Positions 17,066 through 27,338 are shown, counted from the stretch's first letter. The stretch: DNA of 64,000 nt from Alkalihalophilus pseudofirmus (GCF_029094545.1 NZ_CP117835.1:280001-344000), one strand, 5' to 3'. Made by a program: numbers and translations. Notes: generated by a model not told the origin, from the letters alone.

Positions 17066-18775
17066 TTAAAACAAAAAGTATCTTTGCCCGAGCGGAACCG
17101 AGCTTACCGGTTCACACGAAATCTCTTCGCCATCTGCAAAGACTTGATACGTTTTCGGGTTGATTTCAATTTGTGGCAGGGCATTATTCAATTTCATATC
17201 CAGCTTACTTAAGTTTCTTATGTTGCGAACAGGAGAAATCATTTTTGTTAATCCTAATCTTTCAGGGACACCAAGATCAATGCTTGCTTGCGACATAAAT
17301 GTGATCGATGTAGAACGGTTAGCTCGTCCGTATGAGGCGTACATTCTGCGCATATACACAGGTTCCGGTGTTGGGATGGATGCATTTGGATCACCCATCT
17401 GAGCGCGCGCGATCATTCCTCCTTTTAACACAAGCTCTGGTTTTACACCAAAGAATACGGGATCCCATAAAACAAGGTCAGCTAATTTACCGCTCTCGAT
17501 TGAACCGACTTCATGGCTTATTCCATGAGTGATGGCTGGATTAATTGTGTATTTAGCAATATAGCGCTTTACACGTTCATTGTCATGGTCATGTTCGCTG
17601 ACAAGCGGACCGCGCTGTTTCTTCATTTTATCAGCGGTCTGCCACGTGCGGATAATGACTTCACCTACACGCCCCATAGCTTGCGAGTCAGAGGACATCA
17701 TGCTGATCGCACCAATATCATGTAAGACATCTTCAGCGGCAATCGTTGCTGCACGAATACGCGAACGGCTGAATGCCACATCTTCTGGAACATTTGAATC
17801 TAGGTGATGGCAGACCATCATCATATCTAAATGCTCTTCCATCGTATTCGTTGTATAAGGCATCGTTGGTGTAGTAGAGGAAGGTAAAATATTCGAGTGA
17901 GAAGCGAGTCTCATAATATCTGGAGCATGGCCTCCGCCTGCACCTTCAATATGATATGTATGAATCACTCGATCGCCGATTGCTTCTAGGGTATTTTCAA
18001 GAAATCCAGCTTCATTTAGTGTATCGGTGTGAATCGCTACTTGAATATCAGCATCTTCTACGACTTCCATACATGTTTCAATCGCTTTTGGCGTAGAACC
18101 CCAGTCTTCATGAAGTTTAAGGCCGACAGCACCAGCTTCAATTTGCTCGATTAAAGGAGCAGGGTGAGAGGCATTTCCTTTCCCTAGGAAGCCTACATTT
18201 ACAGGGAATTCTTCCGCGGCTTCCAGCATCCTTTCCATATACCATGGACCAGAAGTACAAGTTGTTGCTTTACTTCCCGTTGCCGGTCCTGTTCCGCCGC
18301 CAATCATTGTAGTTATACCTGATGATAGGGCCACCTCCATTTGCTGCGGACAAATAAAGTGAATATGAGTATCCACACCGCCAGCGGTTAAGATTTTTCC
18401 TTCACCTGAAATGACTTCTGTTCCTGCTCCGATAACGAGGTTAGGGTCAACATTATCCATAATATCCGGGTTGCCGCTTTTTCCTACACCGACTACTCGT
18501 CCATTTTTCACTCCCACATCAGCTTTAATGATACCTGTGTAATCAACGACGATGACGTTCGTAATTACTAAATCAAGGGCGCCATCTTTAGCTGTTAATC
18601 TGCCGTTTTGACCCATCCCATCTCGAATCGATTTTCCCCCGCCGAAAATCATTTCTTCGCCGTATACGGTACAATCTTTTTCGATCTCAATCCATAAATC
18701 GGTGTCTGCTAAACGTACTTGATCTCCAGTTGTCGGTCCGAAAAGCTCTGCGTATCGTTGTTTAGAAATCTTCAT
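17066..18775 (-). CDS. ureC: Urease subunit alpha (catalytic, nickel-binding)
   Basis: A 569-residue amidohydrolase. All nickel-site residues are present: His137 and His139 (DTHIHF), carbamylated Lys220 (GLKLHEDWG), His222, His249, His275 and Asp363 ([10 protein letters not shown]), plus the flap VCHHLD (323-324). The enzyme hydrolyses urea to ammonia and carbamate in the cytoplasm. Its ATG overlaps the ureB stop by four bases. The order on the minus strand is ureA-ureB-ureC, then a terminator; no ureE, F, G, D or nickel transporter gene lies next to it, unlike most urease operons and like B. subtilis. Confidence 0.99.
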   Translation of the reverse strand: MKISKQRYAELFGPTTGDQVRLADTDLWIEIEKDCTVYGEEMIFGGGKSIRDGMGQNGRLTAKDGALDLVITNVIVVDYTGIIKADVGVKNGRVVGVGKSGNPDIMDNVDPNLVIGAGTEVISGEGKILTAGGVDTHIHFICPQQMEVALSSGITTMIGGGTGPATGSKATTCTSGPWYMERMLEAAEEFPVNVGFLGKGNASHPAPLIEQIEAGAVGLKLHEDWGSTPKAIETCMEVVEDADIQVAIHTDTLNEAGFLENTLEAIGDRVIHTYHIEGAGGGHAPDIMRLASHSNILPSSTTPTMPYTTNTMEEHLDMMMVCHHLDSNVPEDVAFSRSRIRAATIAAEDVLHDIGAISMMSSDSQAMGRVGEVIIRTWQTADKMKKQRGPLVSEHDHDNERVKRYIAKYTINPAITHGISHEVGSIESGKLADLVLWDPVFFGVKPELVLKGGMIARAQMGDPNASIPTPEPVYMRRMYASYGRANRSTSITFMSQASIDLGVPERLGLTKMISPVRNIRNLSKLDMKLNNALPQIEINPKTYQVFADGEEISCEPVSSVPLGQRYFLF

Positions 18776-19149
18776 GATACAATCTCCTTTGTCATCCAGC
18801 CAGATTCTGTGAGTTTCTTAAGTGTTTTCTCTTTTCCTCCTTCATCTAGGGAGCCTTCTGTCATCCCATTTAAGCCATACACTGTTTTATTACCAGCTAT
18901 GGAGACGAGCGTTACGCTTTGTTCTTCTTCCGGTTCAATTCGAATGGCGGTGCCAGAAGGAATATCGAGCCGCATGCCAATTGCTTTTTCTCGGTCAAAA
19001 GAAAGGGCGCTGTTCGCCTCTGCAAAATGAAAGTGCGATCCTATTTGAATAGAACGCGTTCCTGTGTTTTTAACAGTTAACTCCAATGTATCTCTGCCTG
19101 CATTGATCTCTATTGAACCTTCGGCTATCTTAAATGCTCCTGGTTTCAT
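18772..19149 (-). CDS. ureB: Urease subunit beta
   Basis: A 125-residue structural subunit starting [20 protein letters not shown], with the family block [10 protein letters not shown] and [15 protein letters not shown]. It forms the (alpha-beta-gamma)3 urease core with UreC and UreA. It overlaps both neighbours by four bases, so the three subunits are translationally coupled. Confidence 0.98.
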   Translation of the reverse strand: MKPGAFKIAEGSIEINAGRDTLELTVKNTGTRSIQIGSHFHFAEANSALSFDREKAIGMRLDIPSGTAIRIEPEEEQSVTLVSIAGNKTVYGLNGMTEGSLDEGGKEKTLKKLTESGWMTKEIVS

Positions 19150-19463
19150 GATTTCACCCCCGCTTGTATTGGGTGATGAATCGTTACAAGTTTCACACCG
19201 TCCGGAAATGTCGCTTCAACTTGAATACTATCCAGCATTTCAGGAACACCTTCCATTAGATCATCCGCTGTAAGGACATGGCGTCCAAGCTCCATAATTT
19301 CTTCAACACTTTTGCCTTCACGCGCTTTCTCAATGGCGTAGCATGTTAAATAGGCAGTAGCTTCGGGATAATTTAATAAAATTCCACGTTCCTTTCGCTC
19401 TTTGCTCAATTGACCAGCAACGACGATTAATAGTTTCTCTTTCTCTACTTCTGTTAATTTCAT
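19146..19463 (-). CDS. ureA: Urease subunit gamma
   Basis: A 105-residue structural subunit starting [20 protein letters not shown] with [20 protein letters not shown] and [16 protein letters not shown], all standard for UreA. GGGAGGG lies seven bases before the ATG on the minus strand. It is the first gene of the urease operon and is preceded by a GlnR/TnrA box about 85 bases upstream. Confidence 0.98.
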   Translation of the reverse strand: MKLTEVEKEKLLIVVAGQLSKERKERGILLNYPEATAYLTCYAIEKAREGKSVEEIMELGRHVLTADDLMEGVPEMLDSIQVEATFPDGVKLVTIHHPIQAGVKS

Positions 19464-19546
19464 GATCTAACCCTCCCAAAACAAATTAAAAAGAATATTT
19501 AGATTAATCAAACTTTAACGCGAAGAGGAACATGAAACAACAATGA

Positions 19547-19563
19547 TGTTACATAATCTAACA
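19547..19563. promoter_or_regulatory. GlnR/TnrA box upstream of ureABC
   Basis: TGTTACATAATCTAACA matches the nitrogen-regulator consensus TGTNANAWWWTMTNACA at every defined position. Centred about 90 bases before ureA, it should let TnrA activate and GlnR repress urease according to nitrogen supply, as known for B. subtilis ureABC. Confidence 0.88.
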
Positions 19564-19603
19564 TGGAAAATTTGTCATTTGTGGATGAAGACTTATGAAA
19601 ATG

Positions 19604-19642
19604 AAAAAAGCTTCTCATACCAAGATGGCTGAGAAGCTTTAA
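19604..19642 (-). terminator. Terminator of the citrate-type transporter gene
   Basis: On the minus strand AAAGCTTCTCA pairs with TGAGAAGCTTT and is followed by a T-run (TTTTTTC). Confidence 0.85.
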
Positions 19643-19647
19643 ACTCG

Positions 19648-20967
19648 TTATACAATTCCAATGACTACAGCAATTATCAGTAACACAACGCTGAAGCCCC
19701 AAATCCAGAAGAAGGAGTAGCGAATATGTTTACCCATTTCAAGTCCTGCTAAGCCGAGTGCAAGCCACAGAGCAGGGGAGAACGGGCTGATAAATGTGCC
19801 GATGATATTACCAATCACCATTGCGTAAGCAGCTGAAGTCGATTCAACACCGTAAGAGGTTACAATTTGTTCAACGACAGGCAAGAGGGCGAAATAATAT
19901 GCATCTGTGTTTAAGATCAGTTCAAATGGTGCACCGAAAAAGCCGATGATTAGGTGCAGATAAGGAATGATGAAAGCAGGAAGTAATGTAACAAGGTCTG
20001 TAGCTAAGGCATCAAGCATTCCTGACCCGCCTAAAATACCAAGGAAAGATCCTGCTGCAAGAATAATAGCAGCCATCAATAAGGCATTTGGTGCATGGGC
20101 TTTAATTCGATCCATTTGATCATCTACTTTAGGATAATTAAGCGGCAGTGCAATACTTAGTGCGATCATAAAGATAAATCCTGCCGGTAGAATGCCCCAT
20201 ACTAACATCGCAATTAAACCGAGCGTTAAGAGGAGGTTTACCCATAATAGTTTAGGTCTTGCGAGAGTTGTATCTTTTGTGGGAGCTACATCATCATCTG
20301 TAACATCCAATGCTGCCGCTGCTTCAAGCTGATCAGATGATACTGCAAGCTTTTCAATGCGGCGTTTTTCTCTTAGTCCTAAGAAAAAGGCTAATCCCAT
20401 TAATAGAATAAGAGCGATAATTTGAAGCGGAATAAGGGGTCTCCATAATTCGGTCGGATCCATTCCAAGGACAGAGCCGACACGTCCAATTGGACCAGCC
20501 CACGGTACCATATTCATAATACTAGCACTAGTACCTACTAGTAATAGCAAAAGATACGGATTCATTTTTAACCGTTTATATAATGGAAGGAGTGCTGGGA
20601 TCGTGATTAAAAAAGTAGAAGCTCCGGAACCATCTAAATGAGCAATCGCTCCAATGATAACCGTACCAACAGCCACAGCAACGATATTCCCTTTAGAGAT
20701 CTTAATGACTTTATTAATAATTGGATCAAAAAGGCCGGCATCTTGCATAATTCCAAAATAAAGAATGGCAAAGATAAACATAATCACTACGCTGATAACT
20801 TTAGCTATCCCATCATCAAAGAACAATCCAATCTCTGCAATTGAGAAACCTGCTAAAAGAGCCCCAAGAATCGGTATCGTAATAAGGCTGATAATAGGTG
20901 ACATTTTGCCGCTAAGAAGAAACAGGACAATAGCTAAAATGGTGACAAAACCGATGATACTAAGCAT
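19648..20967 (-). CDS. citM: CitMHS-family citrate:cation symporter
   Basis: A 439-residue transporter with about twelve membrane segments and CitMHS-like blocks (GAIAHLDGSGASTFLITIPALL, cut here as AHLDGSGASTFL; VPWAGPIGRVGSVLGMDPTE; FGAPFELILNTDAYYFALLP). B. subtilis CitM imports citrate complexed with divalent metal ions. It lies just downstream of a CitT-type response regulator and a CitS-type kinase on the same strand, the B. subtilis arrangement. A cre-like site precedes it. The exact dicarboxylate or tricarboxylate substrate is inferred from this context. Confidence 0.8.
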   Translation of the reverse strand: MLSIIGFVTILAIVLFLLSGKMSPIISLITIPILGALLAGFSIAEIGLFFDDGIAKVISVVIMFIFAILYFGIMQDAGLFDPIINKVIKISKGNIVAVAVGTVIIGAIAHLDGSGASTFLITIPALLPLYKRLKMNPYLLLLLVGTSASIMNMVPWAGPIGRVGSVLGMDPTELWRPLIPLQIIALILLMGLAFFLGLREKRRIEKLAVSSDQLEAAAALDVTDDDVAPTKDTTLARPKLLWVNLLLTLGLIAMLVWGILPAGFIFMIALSIALPLNYPKVDDQMDRIKAHAPNALLMAAIILAAGSFLGILGGSGMLDALATDLVTLLPAFIIPYLHLIIGFFGAPFELILNTDAYYFALLPVVEQIVTSYGVESTSAAYAMVIGNIIGTFISPFSPALWLALGLAGLEMGKHIRYSFFWIWGFSVVLLIIAVVIGIV

Positions 20968-21007
20968 AATACTCTCCCCTTTGTTTTTAATAGTAAAGAG
21001 GGAGTTT

Positions 21008-21021
21008 TGTAAGCGTATACA
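21008..21021. promoter_or_regulatory. cre-like site upstream of the citrate transporter
   Basis: TGTAAGCGTATACA fits the CcpA consensus TGWAARCGYTWNCW with one mismatch. It lies about 40 bases upstream of the transporter start on the minus strand, consistent with glucose repression of citrate uptake. Confidence 0.55.
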
Positions 21022-21164
21022 AATACACTCAAAAATAAAATCCCTCTATTTTTCTAATTGTCTGATATTACAGAACTTTATCATGAAAAATAGAGAGGAT
21101 GAAGTTTATGAACATTAATGATATATTGTTCATTTCGAGGGTTTTGTTCATTTTGTTCGCAGAG

Positions 21165-21878
21165 TTATTTGTTAGAAATGTAGAGTCGCTCCGGTCTTCC
21201 GACATCGCCATAACTTAATTCAGCCCGTGCTTCACTTATAGATACAAGATATTCTAAATATCTCCTTGCAGTGGAGCGGCTTATCCCTACGGCTTCTCCT
21301 AAGCTGCTTGCCGTTATGCCCGTATCACTATGTAAGCTTAAAATATTTTTAACCTTTTCAAGTGTGATGCTGTCAATTCCTTTAGGAAGCTGCTCTTGGT
21401 CTACTAAGGCAGCGGACTGGGAAGGGCTTTGCGCCCTGGTTAAGAGATCGATTTCTTCTTGGTTAAGCTTTTCTTTAGAAGAAAGGGATCCTCTTTGATC
21501 TTTGAATGTATCTAACATGCGTTTAAAACGGTTAAAATCAACCGGCTTTACAATATAATCGAAAATACCTCCGCGCAGCGCTTCTTCAATCGTATAAACC
21601 TCTTTTGCAGCTGTAATCATGACGATATCCACTTGATGCAAGTTCTCACGAATCTTCCAGAAAAGGTCAAGCCCGTTCACATCAGGAATATATACATCTA
21701 ATAAGATGAGATCAGGAGTTGTTTCGTTATGATTAAATAGAAAGCTTTCAGTTTCGGCACCTGTCTTGCATAGGCCAATCACATTGAAACCATCCACTTT
21801 ATCAACAAATCCTTTTGTTATTTCAGCGACACGAAAGTCATCTTCTACGATGAGTACGTTATACATTGGATTTTGCAA
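21165..21878 (-). CDS. citT: CitT/DcuR-type response regulator
   Basis: A 237-residue regulator. The receiver domain has the acidic pocket EDD, the phospho-acceptor Asp in LILLDVYIPD (about residue 62) and the conserved Lys in YIVKPVDF. The C-terminal part carries a helix-turn-helix (GITASSLGEAVGISRSTARR, YLEYLV) as in the citrate/malate family of regulators. TTG 21878 has GGAGG eight bases upstream, within the end of the kinase gene. It should activate the adjacent citrate-type transporter. Confidence 0.9.
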   Translation of the reverse strand: MQNPMYNVLIVEDDFRVAEITKGFVDKVDGFNVIGLCKTGAETESFLFNHNETTPDLILLDVYIPDVNGLDLFWKIRENLHQVDIVMITAAKEVYTIEEALRGGIFDYIVKPVDFNRFKRMLDTFKDQRGSLSSKEKLNQEEIDLLTRAQSPSQSAALVDQEQLPKGIDSITLEKVKNILSLHSDTGITASSLGEAVGISRSTARRYLEYLVSISEARAELSYGDVGRPERLYISNK

Positions 21879-21891
21879 GGGGAGAACCTCC

Positions 21892-23547
21892 TTAGAAACG
21901 TTTTGTTTTAGGGATCGTTATGACAAAGCAAGCACCGCCAAGATCGCCTTCTTCTATATAAATTTGTCCATTCACTTCAGCGAGCACTTCTTTTACAAGA
22001 GCAAGGCCAAATCCACGATGCTCTCCTTTTTTTGTAGAGAACCCTTTAGTAAAAATGCTGTTCGCTGAATCGATTGGAATCCCTGGACCGGAGTCCTCCA
22101 TTTCAAACACAAGGTCTTCACCGACATCGGTAAAAAAGATACTGACTTGCTGCAGTTTGGGGTTTGTTTTAGCCGCATCTATCGCATTTTCAAGAAGGTT
22201 TCCTAGAGCTGTGACAAGGGCTTCCTGCTGTGGTTCCTCTAAAGGATGCATTAATTGGCTGCCTTCTTCAATCACCATATTAACCCGTTGTTCCATTGCT
22301 TGATTGAGCTTTCCAAGAAGGATTGCCCCAACCATCGGATCAGTGACCTTCTCTAATACAGAATGGATCCAGTCTTGTTGAATATTATTTTCCTTTTGAA
22401 TAAATGCAATGGCTTCGTCTTTTCTTTCTAATTGTAGCAGCCCTAATATCGTGAATAGTTTATTAGAAAACTCATGCGTCTGGGCACGAAGCGCATCAGC
22501 ATATTGTTTGGCTTGTGTGAGTTCCTTGGTGAGCTGGTCAATTTCTGTTTTATTACGGAAGGTGGAAACCGCACCGATTAGTGTCTTCTCATAAAAAATA
22601 GGAACACGGTTGACTAACACGGTATGAGCCCCGACATACATCTGCTGATCATACTGACTTTCCCCGGAATGAAGAACGTGAGGAAGAGCAGACATGGGTA
22701 ATACTTCTTGAATGGGCCTGCCAACCGGACTCTCTAGTGGTGATAGTGGAGCAGAGTGTCGATCTGTAAGAAGTTTTAAAGCGGCATGATTAGCCAGGGT
22801 AACTTTTCCTTCTTGATTGACTGCGATAATCCCCTCGTGCGTAGATTGCAGGATCGTCTCTTTTTGAAGCAATAAATGTGAGATTTCCTCCGGCTCTAAC
22901 CCGAATAACAGTTTTTTTATGTAGTGAGCAATCAGGACAGCTCCAATGATACCGAGAGTGATCATGAAGAGAAGGACATACCAAAGCTCTTTACTGTATG
23001 TAAGAACCATGCTTTGCACATCATTTACTAAATACCCTACTGAAACAACTCCGACAATTTCTTCTTCGGAATATACAGGAACTTTTCCTCTGATGGAATA
23101 CCCTAGGGAACCGGTGGCTTTTGATATATAGGACTCTCCGTGCAAGAGGGCAGGCGCGTTGTCCTCACCAACCATCTTCAACCCAATTTTCTCTTCATCA
23201 GGATGAGCATAACGGATTTCCTGAGTATTGCCGACAACAATAAATTCAGCGCCTGTCTCTTCTTGAATCGGTTTAACGATCGGCTGGATGACAGCTGCAG
23301 GATCATCAAGGGCAAATGCCTCTTGGATTTCAGGAATGAGTGAAATGCTTGTTGCTACGCTTAACGCTCGCTCACCTAATTGTGTTTCAATCGTATCAGA
23401 AAAGAAATAATGAAGAAACACACCCATGATGATAAAAGTAAGCGAAATTAATGCTCCTATTAACAGGATCATTTTTAATTTCAAATTCATTTTCACCTTA
23501 GGGGTAAGCAGGTGCTTCTCTTTAAATTGGTGAGGAAAAGAATCCAC
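21892..23547 (-). CDS. citS: CitS/DcuS-type sensor histidine kinase
   Basis: A 551-residue membrane kinase: first membrane helix (MILLIGALISLTFIIMGVF), an extracytoplasmic Cache-type domain of about 130 residues, second helix (VLLFMITLGIIGAVLIAHYI), a PAS domain, the phospho-acceptor block ALRAQTHEFSNKLFTILGLL and a HATPase domain (ALGNLLENAIDAAKTN, GPGIP, GFGLALVKE). This is the CitA/DcuS layout for external carboxylates. I prefer GTG 23547, seven bases after AAAGGAGAG; an ATG at 23565 lies before that ribosome binding site and has only a weak one of its own. Confidence 0.92.
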   Translation of the reverse strand: MDSFPHQFKEKHLLTPKVKMNLKLKMILLIGALISLTFIIMGVFLHYFFSDTIETQLGERALSVATSISLIPEIQEAFALDDPAAVIQPIVKPIQEETGAEFIVVGNTQEIRYAHPDEEKIGLKMVGEDNAPALLHGESYISKATGSLGYSIRGKVPVYSEEEIVGVVSVGYLVNDVQSMVLTYSKELWYVLLFMITLGIIGAVLIAHYIKKLLFGLEPEEISHLLLQKETILQSTHEGIIAVNQEGKVTLANHAALKLLTDRHSAPLSPLESPVGRPIQEVLPMSALPHVLHSGESQYDQQMYVGAHTVLVNRVPIFYEKTLIGAVSTFRNKTEIDQLTKELTQAKQYADALRAQTHEFSNKLFTILGLLQLERKDEAIAFIQKENNIQQDWIHSVLEKVTDPMVGAILLGKLNQAMEQRVNMVIEEGSQLMHPLEEPQQEALVTALGNLLENAIDAAKTNPKLQQVSIFFTDVGEDLVFEMEDSGPGIPIDSANSIFTKGFSTKKGEHRGFGLALVKEVLAEVNGQIYIEEGDLGGACFVITIPKTKRF

Positions 23548-23704
23548 AGGGAGCTCTCCTTTCATTCTCTTTTGTATGTATATCTATAGTCATTATCTTC
23601 TCAATTTAACAAACGATCAAGATGGTGAAGGTCATAGGATGTTTCTTGTCTAGGTTTCAAATCAGAAGAGAGAGGGGATTTAGGGTACAAAGGAGTTGAC
23701 GAAA

Positions 23705-24106
23705 ATGAGATACGAAGAGTTTAAATTATCCATTATTGAATCAAAGCCTAGTGACTGGTTATATGATCAAGATACTAGTGTGTATGTATTCAAAGATAAT
23801 ATCTCCATTACAATTGATTCTGATATAACCGTTCCGAGTGAAGGATTAAGTGAAGATTGGATTTCAGCTTATGAAGATGATATTGCTTATGAGAAATTCT
23901 TTAATTTACGTTATAACGGAGTAGCGATAGAACGTTTTCGTACAGTAGCAGTAGACGGCTTCCGCGTATTTATACCTTATCCGGATAAAGAGCGTATGAC
24001 AATCACTGAAGAGCAATATCGAATCGCAGATATTCTTAATCTAGTTTACAATGGCCCTGAATTACTTGATTATTTCGGGAGAGGCGATTTATCTGTCGTT
24101 GTTTAA
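23705..24106 (+). CDS. Conserved hypothetical protein (133 aa)
   Basis: A small acidic cytoplasmic protein (MRYEEFKLSIIESKP start) of strands and short helices; I do not recognise the family. ATG 23705 is about ten bases after AAAGGAG; an in-frame TTG at 23696 is too close to that site. It is divergent from the citS kinase gene and followed by its own terminator, so it appears to be a single-gene unit. Confidence 0.65.
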   Translation: MRYEEFKLSIIESKPSDWLYDQDTSVYVFKDNISITIDSDITVPSEGLSEDWISAYEDDIAYEKFFNLRYNGVAIERFRTVAVDGFRVFIPYPDKERMTITEEQYRIADILNLVYNGPELLDYFGRGDLSVVV

Positions 24107-24131
24107 AGCATCCTCTGAGGGTGCTTTTTAC
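24106..24131 (+). terminator. Terminator after the 133-aa hypothetical gene
   Basis: AAAGCATCC pairs with GGGTGCTTT around a short loop, followed by a T-run. It overlaps the stop codon. Confidence 0.85.
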
Positions 24132-24216
24132 ATTTGATAAATAAGGGTACGTTTTATCTTTCCCTCTGCAGGTAATATTTCTCTATAAAGTAAAAGAAGA
24201 GGGGGCCTTTGTTTTT

Positions 24217-25623
24217 ATGTCGGCAGAAGTTGTAGGGTTTAGCTTTATCATATTAGGTATTTTACTTATTATTGGAAAATGGATTAGAGTGGCGACGCCA
24301 TTTCTTCAATCTTTCTTTATTCCAAGCTCAATTATTGCGGGGCTTCTTGGACTCCTGCTTGGTCCGGAAGTGCTTGGTCAGTTTGGGATAGAAATATTTG
24401 AAGGAGGAGGGCTTTTCCCAGCCCCTATGATAGAGGTATGGGAAGTGCTCCCTGAACTGTTGATCAGTATCATCTTTGCCTCTTTATTCATAGGGAAGAA
24501 AGTTCCTAATATCAAAAAGATATGGAAGGTTGCTGGCCCGCAAATAACATTTGCCCACTTTCTTTCATGGGGACAGTACGTTATTGGGATTACATTGGCT
24601 TTAGTTGTATTAACGCCTTTATTTGGAATGAATCCAGCGGCTGGTGCCTTACTTGAGATCAGCTTTGTTGGTGGACATGGTACCGCAGCCGGATTATCTG
24701 GTACATTCAGCGGCGTTGGTTTTGAAGAAGGAAGAGATTTAGCAATTGGATTAGCTACTGTTGGCGTTCTAACTGGAGTTTTTCTAGGAATTTTACTAAT
24801 AAATTGGGCTGCGCGTAAAGGGGAAACCGAAATTTTAAATAGTCCTGATGACATTTCAGATGAACAAAAGAAAGGCTTAATCAAAAAGGAAGACCAGCAA
24901 GACATGTCTGCTGGCAATCAGACAACTCGCTCTGAAGTGATCGAAACACTTACTGTTCATTTTGCATACATAGGGGTGGCTATTGCCATTGGGTATGTCA
25001 TTTTAGAAGGGTTTATTTTAATTGAAGAGGCTCTATGGGGTGAGAATATGGAGCTTTTTGTTCACCTGCCTTTATTTCCTTTAGCAATGGTTGGTGCGGT
25101 CATAGTTCAGCTTGTTCTAAGTAAGTTTGTTAAAAAGTCCATTTTAGACCGGGACCTGATTACTCGTATCCAAGGGTTTGCCTTAGATTTGCTGATTGTC
25201 TCAGCTATCGCCACATTATCCTTGTCAGTCCTTGGTGAATATTTCGTTCCATTCTTACTTATGTCTGTTGCTGCAATAGGGTGGAATGTTTTGGCTTTCA
25301 TATTTATTGCTCCTCGTATGATGCCTGACTATTGGTTTGAGCGGGCAATTGGAGATTTAGGACAGGCGATGGGGATGAGTGCTGCTGGTTTGTTATTGAT
25401 TAAACTCGCAGATCCAAAAGACGAAAGCCCAGCAAAGGAAGGGTTTAGTTATAAACAACTGATGCTCGACCTTATTGTAGGAGGGGGAATTGTCACAGCA
25501 GCTTCCGTACCTCTTATTATAGCACTTGGCCCAGTTCTTACGCTTATTATTGCATTTGTGATCATGATATCATGGCTTCTTTTAGGCCTGCTTTATTTTG
25601 GGAAAAAGAAATCAACACAATAA
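24217..25623 (+). CDS. gltS: GltS-type sodium:glutamate symporter
   Basis: A 468-residue transporter with about eleven membrane segments. The family motif is clear: LEISFVGGHGTAAGLSGTF near residue 150, with a second similar half after a charged cytoplasmic loop (about residues 205-240). GltS proteins import glutamate with sodium. A 74-base spacer separates it from the previous terminator; AGAAGAGGGGGCC precedes the ATG. It is longer than the E. coli protein (about 400 residues), mainly because of the central loop. Confidence 0.87.
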   Translation: MSAEVVGFSFIILGILLIIGKWIRVATPFLQSFFIPSSIIAGLLGLLLGPEVLGQFGIEIFEGGGLFPAPMIEVWEVLPELLISIIFASLFIGKKVPNIKKIWKVAGPQITFAHFLSWGQYVIGITLALVVLTPLFGMNPAAGALLEISFVGGHGTAAGLSGTFSGVGFEEGRDLAIGLATVGVLTGVFLGILLINWAARKGETEILNSPDDISDEQKKGLIKKEDQQDMSAGNQTTRSEVIETLTVHFAYIGVAIAIGYVILEGFILIEEALWGENMELFVHLPLFPLAMVGAVIVQLVLSKFVKKSILDRDLITRIQGFALDLLIVSAIATLSLSVLGEYFVPFLLMSVAAIGWNVLAFIFIAPRMMPDYWFERAIGDLGQAMGMSAAGLLLIKLADPKDESPAKEGFSYKQLMLDLIVGGGIVTAASVPLIIALGPVLTLIIAFVIMISWLLLGLLYFGKKKSTQ

Positions 25624-25739
25624 ATAGTTATTAAGTAAGATATGGAAAACTTAATCATAGATTCTTTTACATTTTTCTAGAAATTTCAAGATTAAAAAAG
25701 AAAATGTTTGGGAATAAGTGAGTGTAGGAGGGATAGAGA

Positions 25740-25919
25740 ATGAAAAAATATAAAGTGACGTTTTATTTTTGTGGTGGAGAAAGTGTAGTATTTGAACTAG
25801 AGAGTGGTTACGAACTGAATCAGCAAATTGATAAAATTCAAACGGCTAAATGGTTCGATCACAAAAACCAGTATATAAACATGGAGAATGTCGAGCGCTT
25901 TGAAATTGAAGAACATTAA
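25740..25919 (+). CDS. Small conserved-looking protein (59 aa)
   Basis: A 59-residue soluble protein starting MKKYKVTFYFCGGESVVFEL, with alternating strands and an acidic end. GTAGGAGGG sits six bases before the ATG and a strong terminator follows the stop, which together make it a convincing gene. I do not recognise the family and assign no function. Confidence 0.75.
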   Translation: MKKYKVTFYFCGGESVVFELESGYELNQQIDKIQTAKWFDHKNQYINMENVERFEIEEH

Positions 25920-25942
25920 GTTCTACATAGGAACTTGCAGGA

Positions 25943-25979
25943 GAGACACTAGGTGTAACAGCCTAGTGTCTCTTTTTTC
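25943..25979 (+). terminator. Terminator after the 59-aa gene
   Basis: GAGACACTAGG pairs perfectly with CCTAGTGTCTC around an 8-base loop, followed by six T residues. Confidence 0.92.
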
Positions 25980-26139
25980 TGGCGTAAAACATATGACTAA
26001 AGTTTGCGAGTGTTTTTGTCGAAATAAGGCATCAACTAGTGCGTTATTACGCTTATCTAAAATTTCGTGTATCTAAGAAGGGATTCAATTTTAATAAGAG
26101 AATTCGTAGGTGAATGATAAAAGTTGAGGAGGAATTATT

Positions 26140-27327
26140 ATGAAAAAACTTGCCATGACAGTAGGCACCAGTTTTTTAGCAGCAAGCTTACTTATGTCTC
26201 CAGCACAGGCAGCACAATTAAACACAGGTCCGGCTGTTCCGAGTGAGCAGCAATTATCGATTTCTGGCTTTATGACCTATGAGCAAATGCAAAAGCGTTT
26301 AGATCAGATTGTTAATAACAGTCAAGGCCGAGTTGAGGTTGAAACTGTTGGGGTGTCTAACCAAGGAAGGGACATTTATAAGGCAACAGTAGGAACAGGT
26401 GACCGCGTTATTCTGATCGAAAGTGAAATTCATGGCAATGAAAAGACGGGAACGGAAGCTTTATTAAATATTTTGCAATTCCTAGGCTCAAGTAATTCAC
26501 CTAAAGCAAAACAAATTCGTGAAGAGGTAACTCTTGTTGCGCTGCCGAAGATGAATCCAGATGCTGCGGAGTTAGATCGAAGAGGAAATGCGATGACGTG
26601 GGCGGAAGTAGAAGCTGCCTTTCCGCAATTAGAGGGTGTTACCCCATCCTGGAATTATTACTCGCGGACTCTTCAAGGAACGAACTACGGAGAGCTTCCA
26701 GGCTTTGATGTGAATCGTGATTTCAATCCGGATTTAAATTATGAGCCTAAAGCAGAAGATTTTCCTGGTAACTCAGCATCTCCTGGCTGGTTCATTACAC
26801 CAGAAGCCCAAACAGTAAGGGACGTGTATCTTAATCTTCAAAAAGAATTTGGGAATGTCGATGTATTTGTAGACCTTCATCACCAAGGACCATTTATGAA
26901 AGTAGAGGGAACGGATGATGATGTGACAATGTCGATCTCAGCTCAATTTGTCCCTGATCCAAGTACCGCGGCTGGGGAAAAATACAGTGAATATGCAGAT
27001 GCGTATGATTATGACTTCTCACGTCAGCTGAATGTAGCTGTTTATGATGCATTGCAAATCGGTAATTCGCGATTTAAAAACATTTCCCTTTATCAGCAAG
27101 GGTTGGATCTGCCTGGTACAGCACTCGGCTCTTTTGCTTTAAATGGAAGTGGGACGGTTTTATTTGAAGTCCGCGGCCAAACGCAGAGCTTCGGCCAAAA
27201 GATGAAAGGTCAGCTAGTAAAAGCTGTAGAAGATGGCTTATATGGAATCATTGAAGGGGTGGCTGATGAGTCTGTATATGAAATCGATCCTGAAGAATAT
27301 GAAGATATTCCATTAACGATTAGATAG
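26140..27327 (+). CDS. Secreted M14-family zinc carboxypeptidase
   Basis: A 395-residue exported enzyme with a signal peptide (MKKLAMTVGTSFLAASLLMS, cleavage after AQA about residue 25). The zinc ligands His98 and Glu101 (EIHGNEKTG) and His247 (VFVDLHHQGP) and the catalytic Glu343 (LFEVRGQ) are present, as is the substrate block FDVNRDFNPD. M14 enzymes trim C-terminal residues from peptides. GAGGAGG lies ten bases upstream of ATG 26140, and a terminator follows. It is probably a nutritional or cell-wall peptidase; the substrate is not determined. Confidence 0.92.
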   Translation: MKKLAMTVGTSFLAASLLMSPAQAAQLNTGPAVPSEQQLSISGFMTYEQMQKRLDQIVNNSQGRVEVETVGVSNQGRDIYKATVGTGDRVILIESEIHGNEKTGTEALLNILQFLGSSNSPKAKQIREEVTLVALPKMNPDAAELDRRGNAMTWAEVEAAFPQLEGVTPSWNYYSRTLQGTNYGELPGFDVNRDFNPDLNYEPKAEDFPGNSASPGWFITPEAQTVRDVYLNLQKEFGNVDVFVDLHHQGPFMKVEGTDDDVTMSISAQFVPDPSTAAGEKYSEYADAYDYDFSRQLNVAVYDALQIGNSRFKNISLYQQGLDLPGTALGSFALNGSGTVLFEVRGQTQSFGQKMKGQLVKAVEDGLYGIIEGVADESVYEIDPEEYEDIPLTIR

Positions 27328-27338
27328 TCTGATCACTT

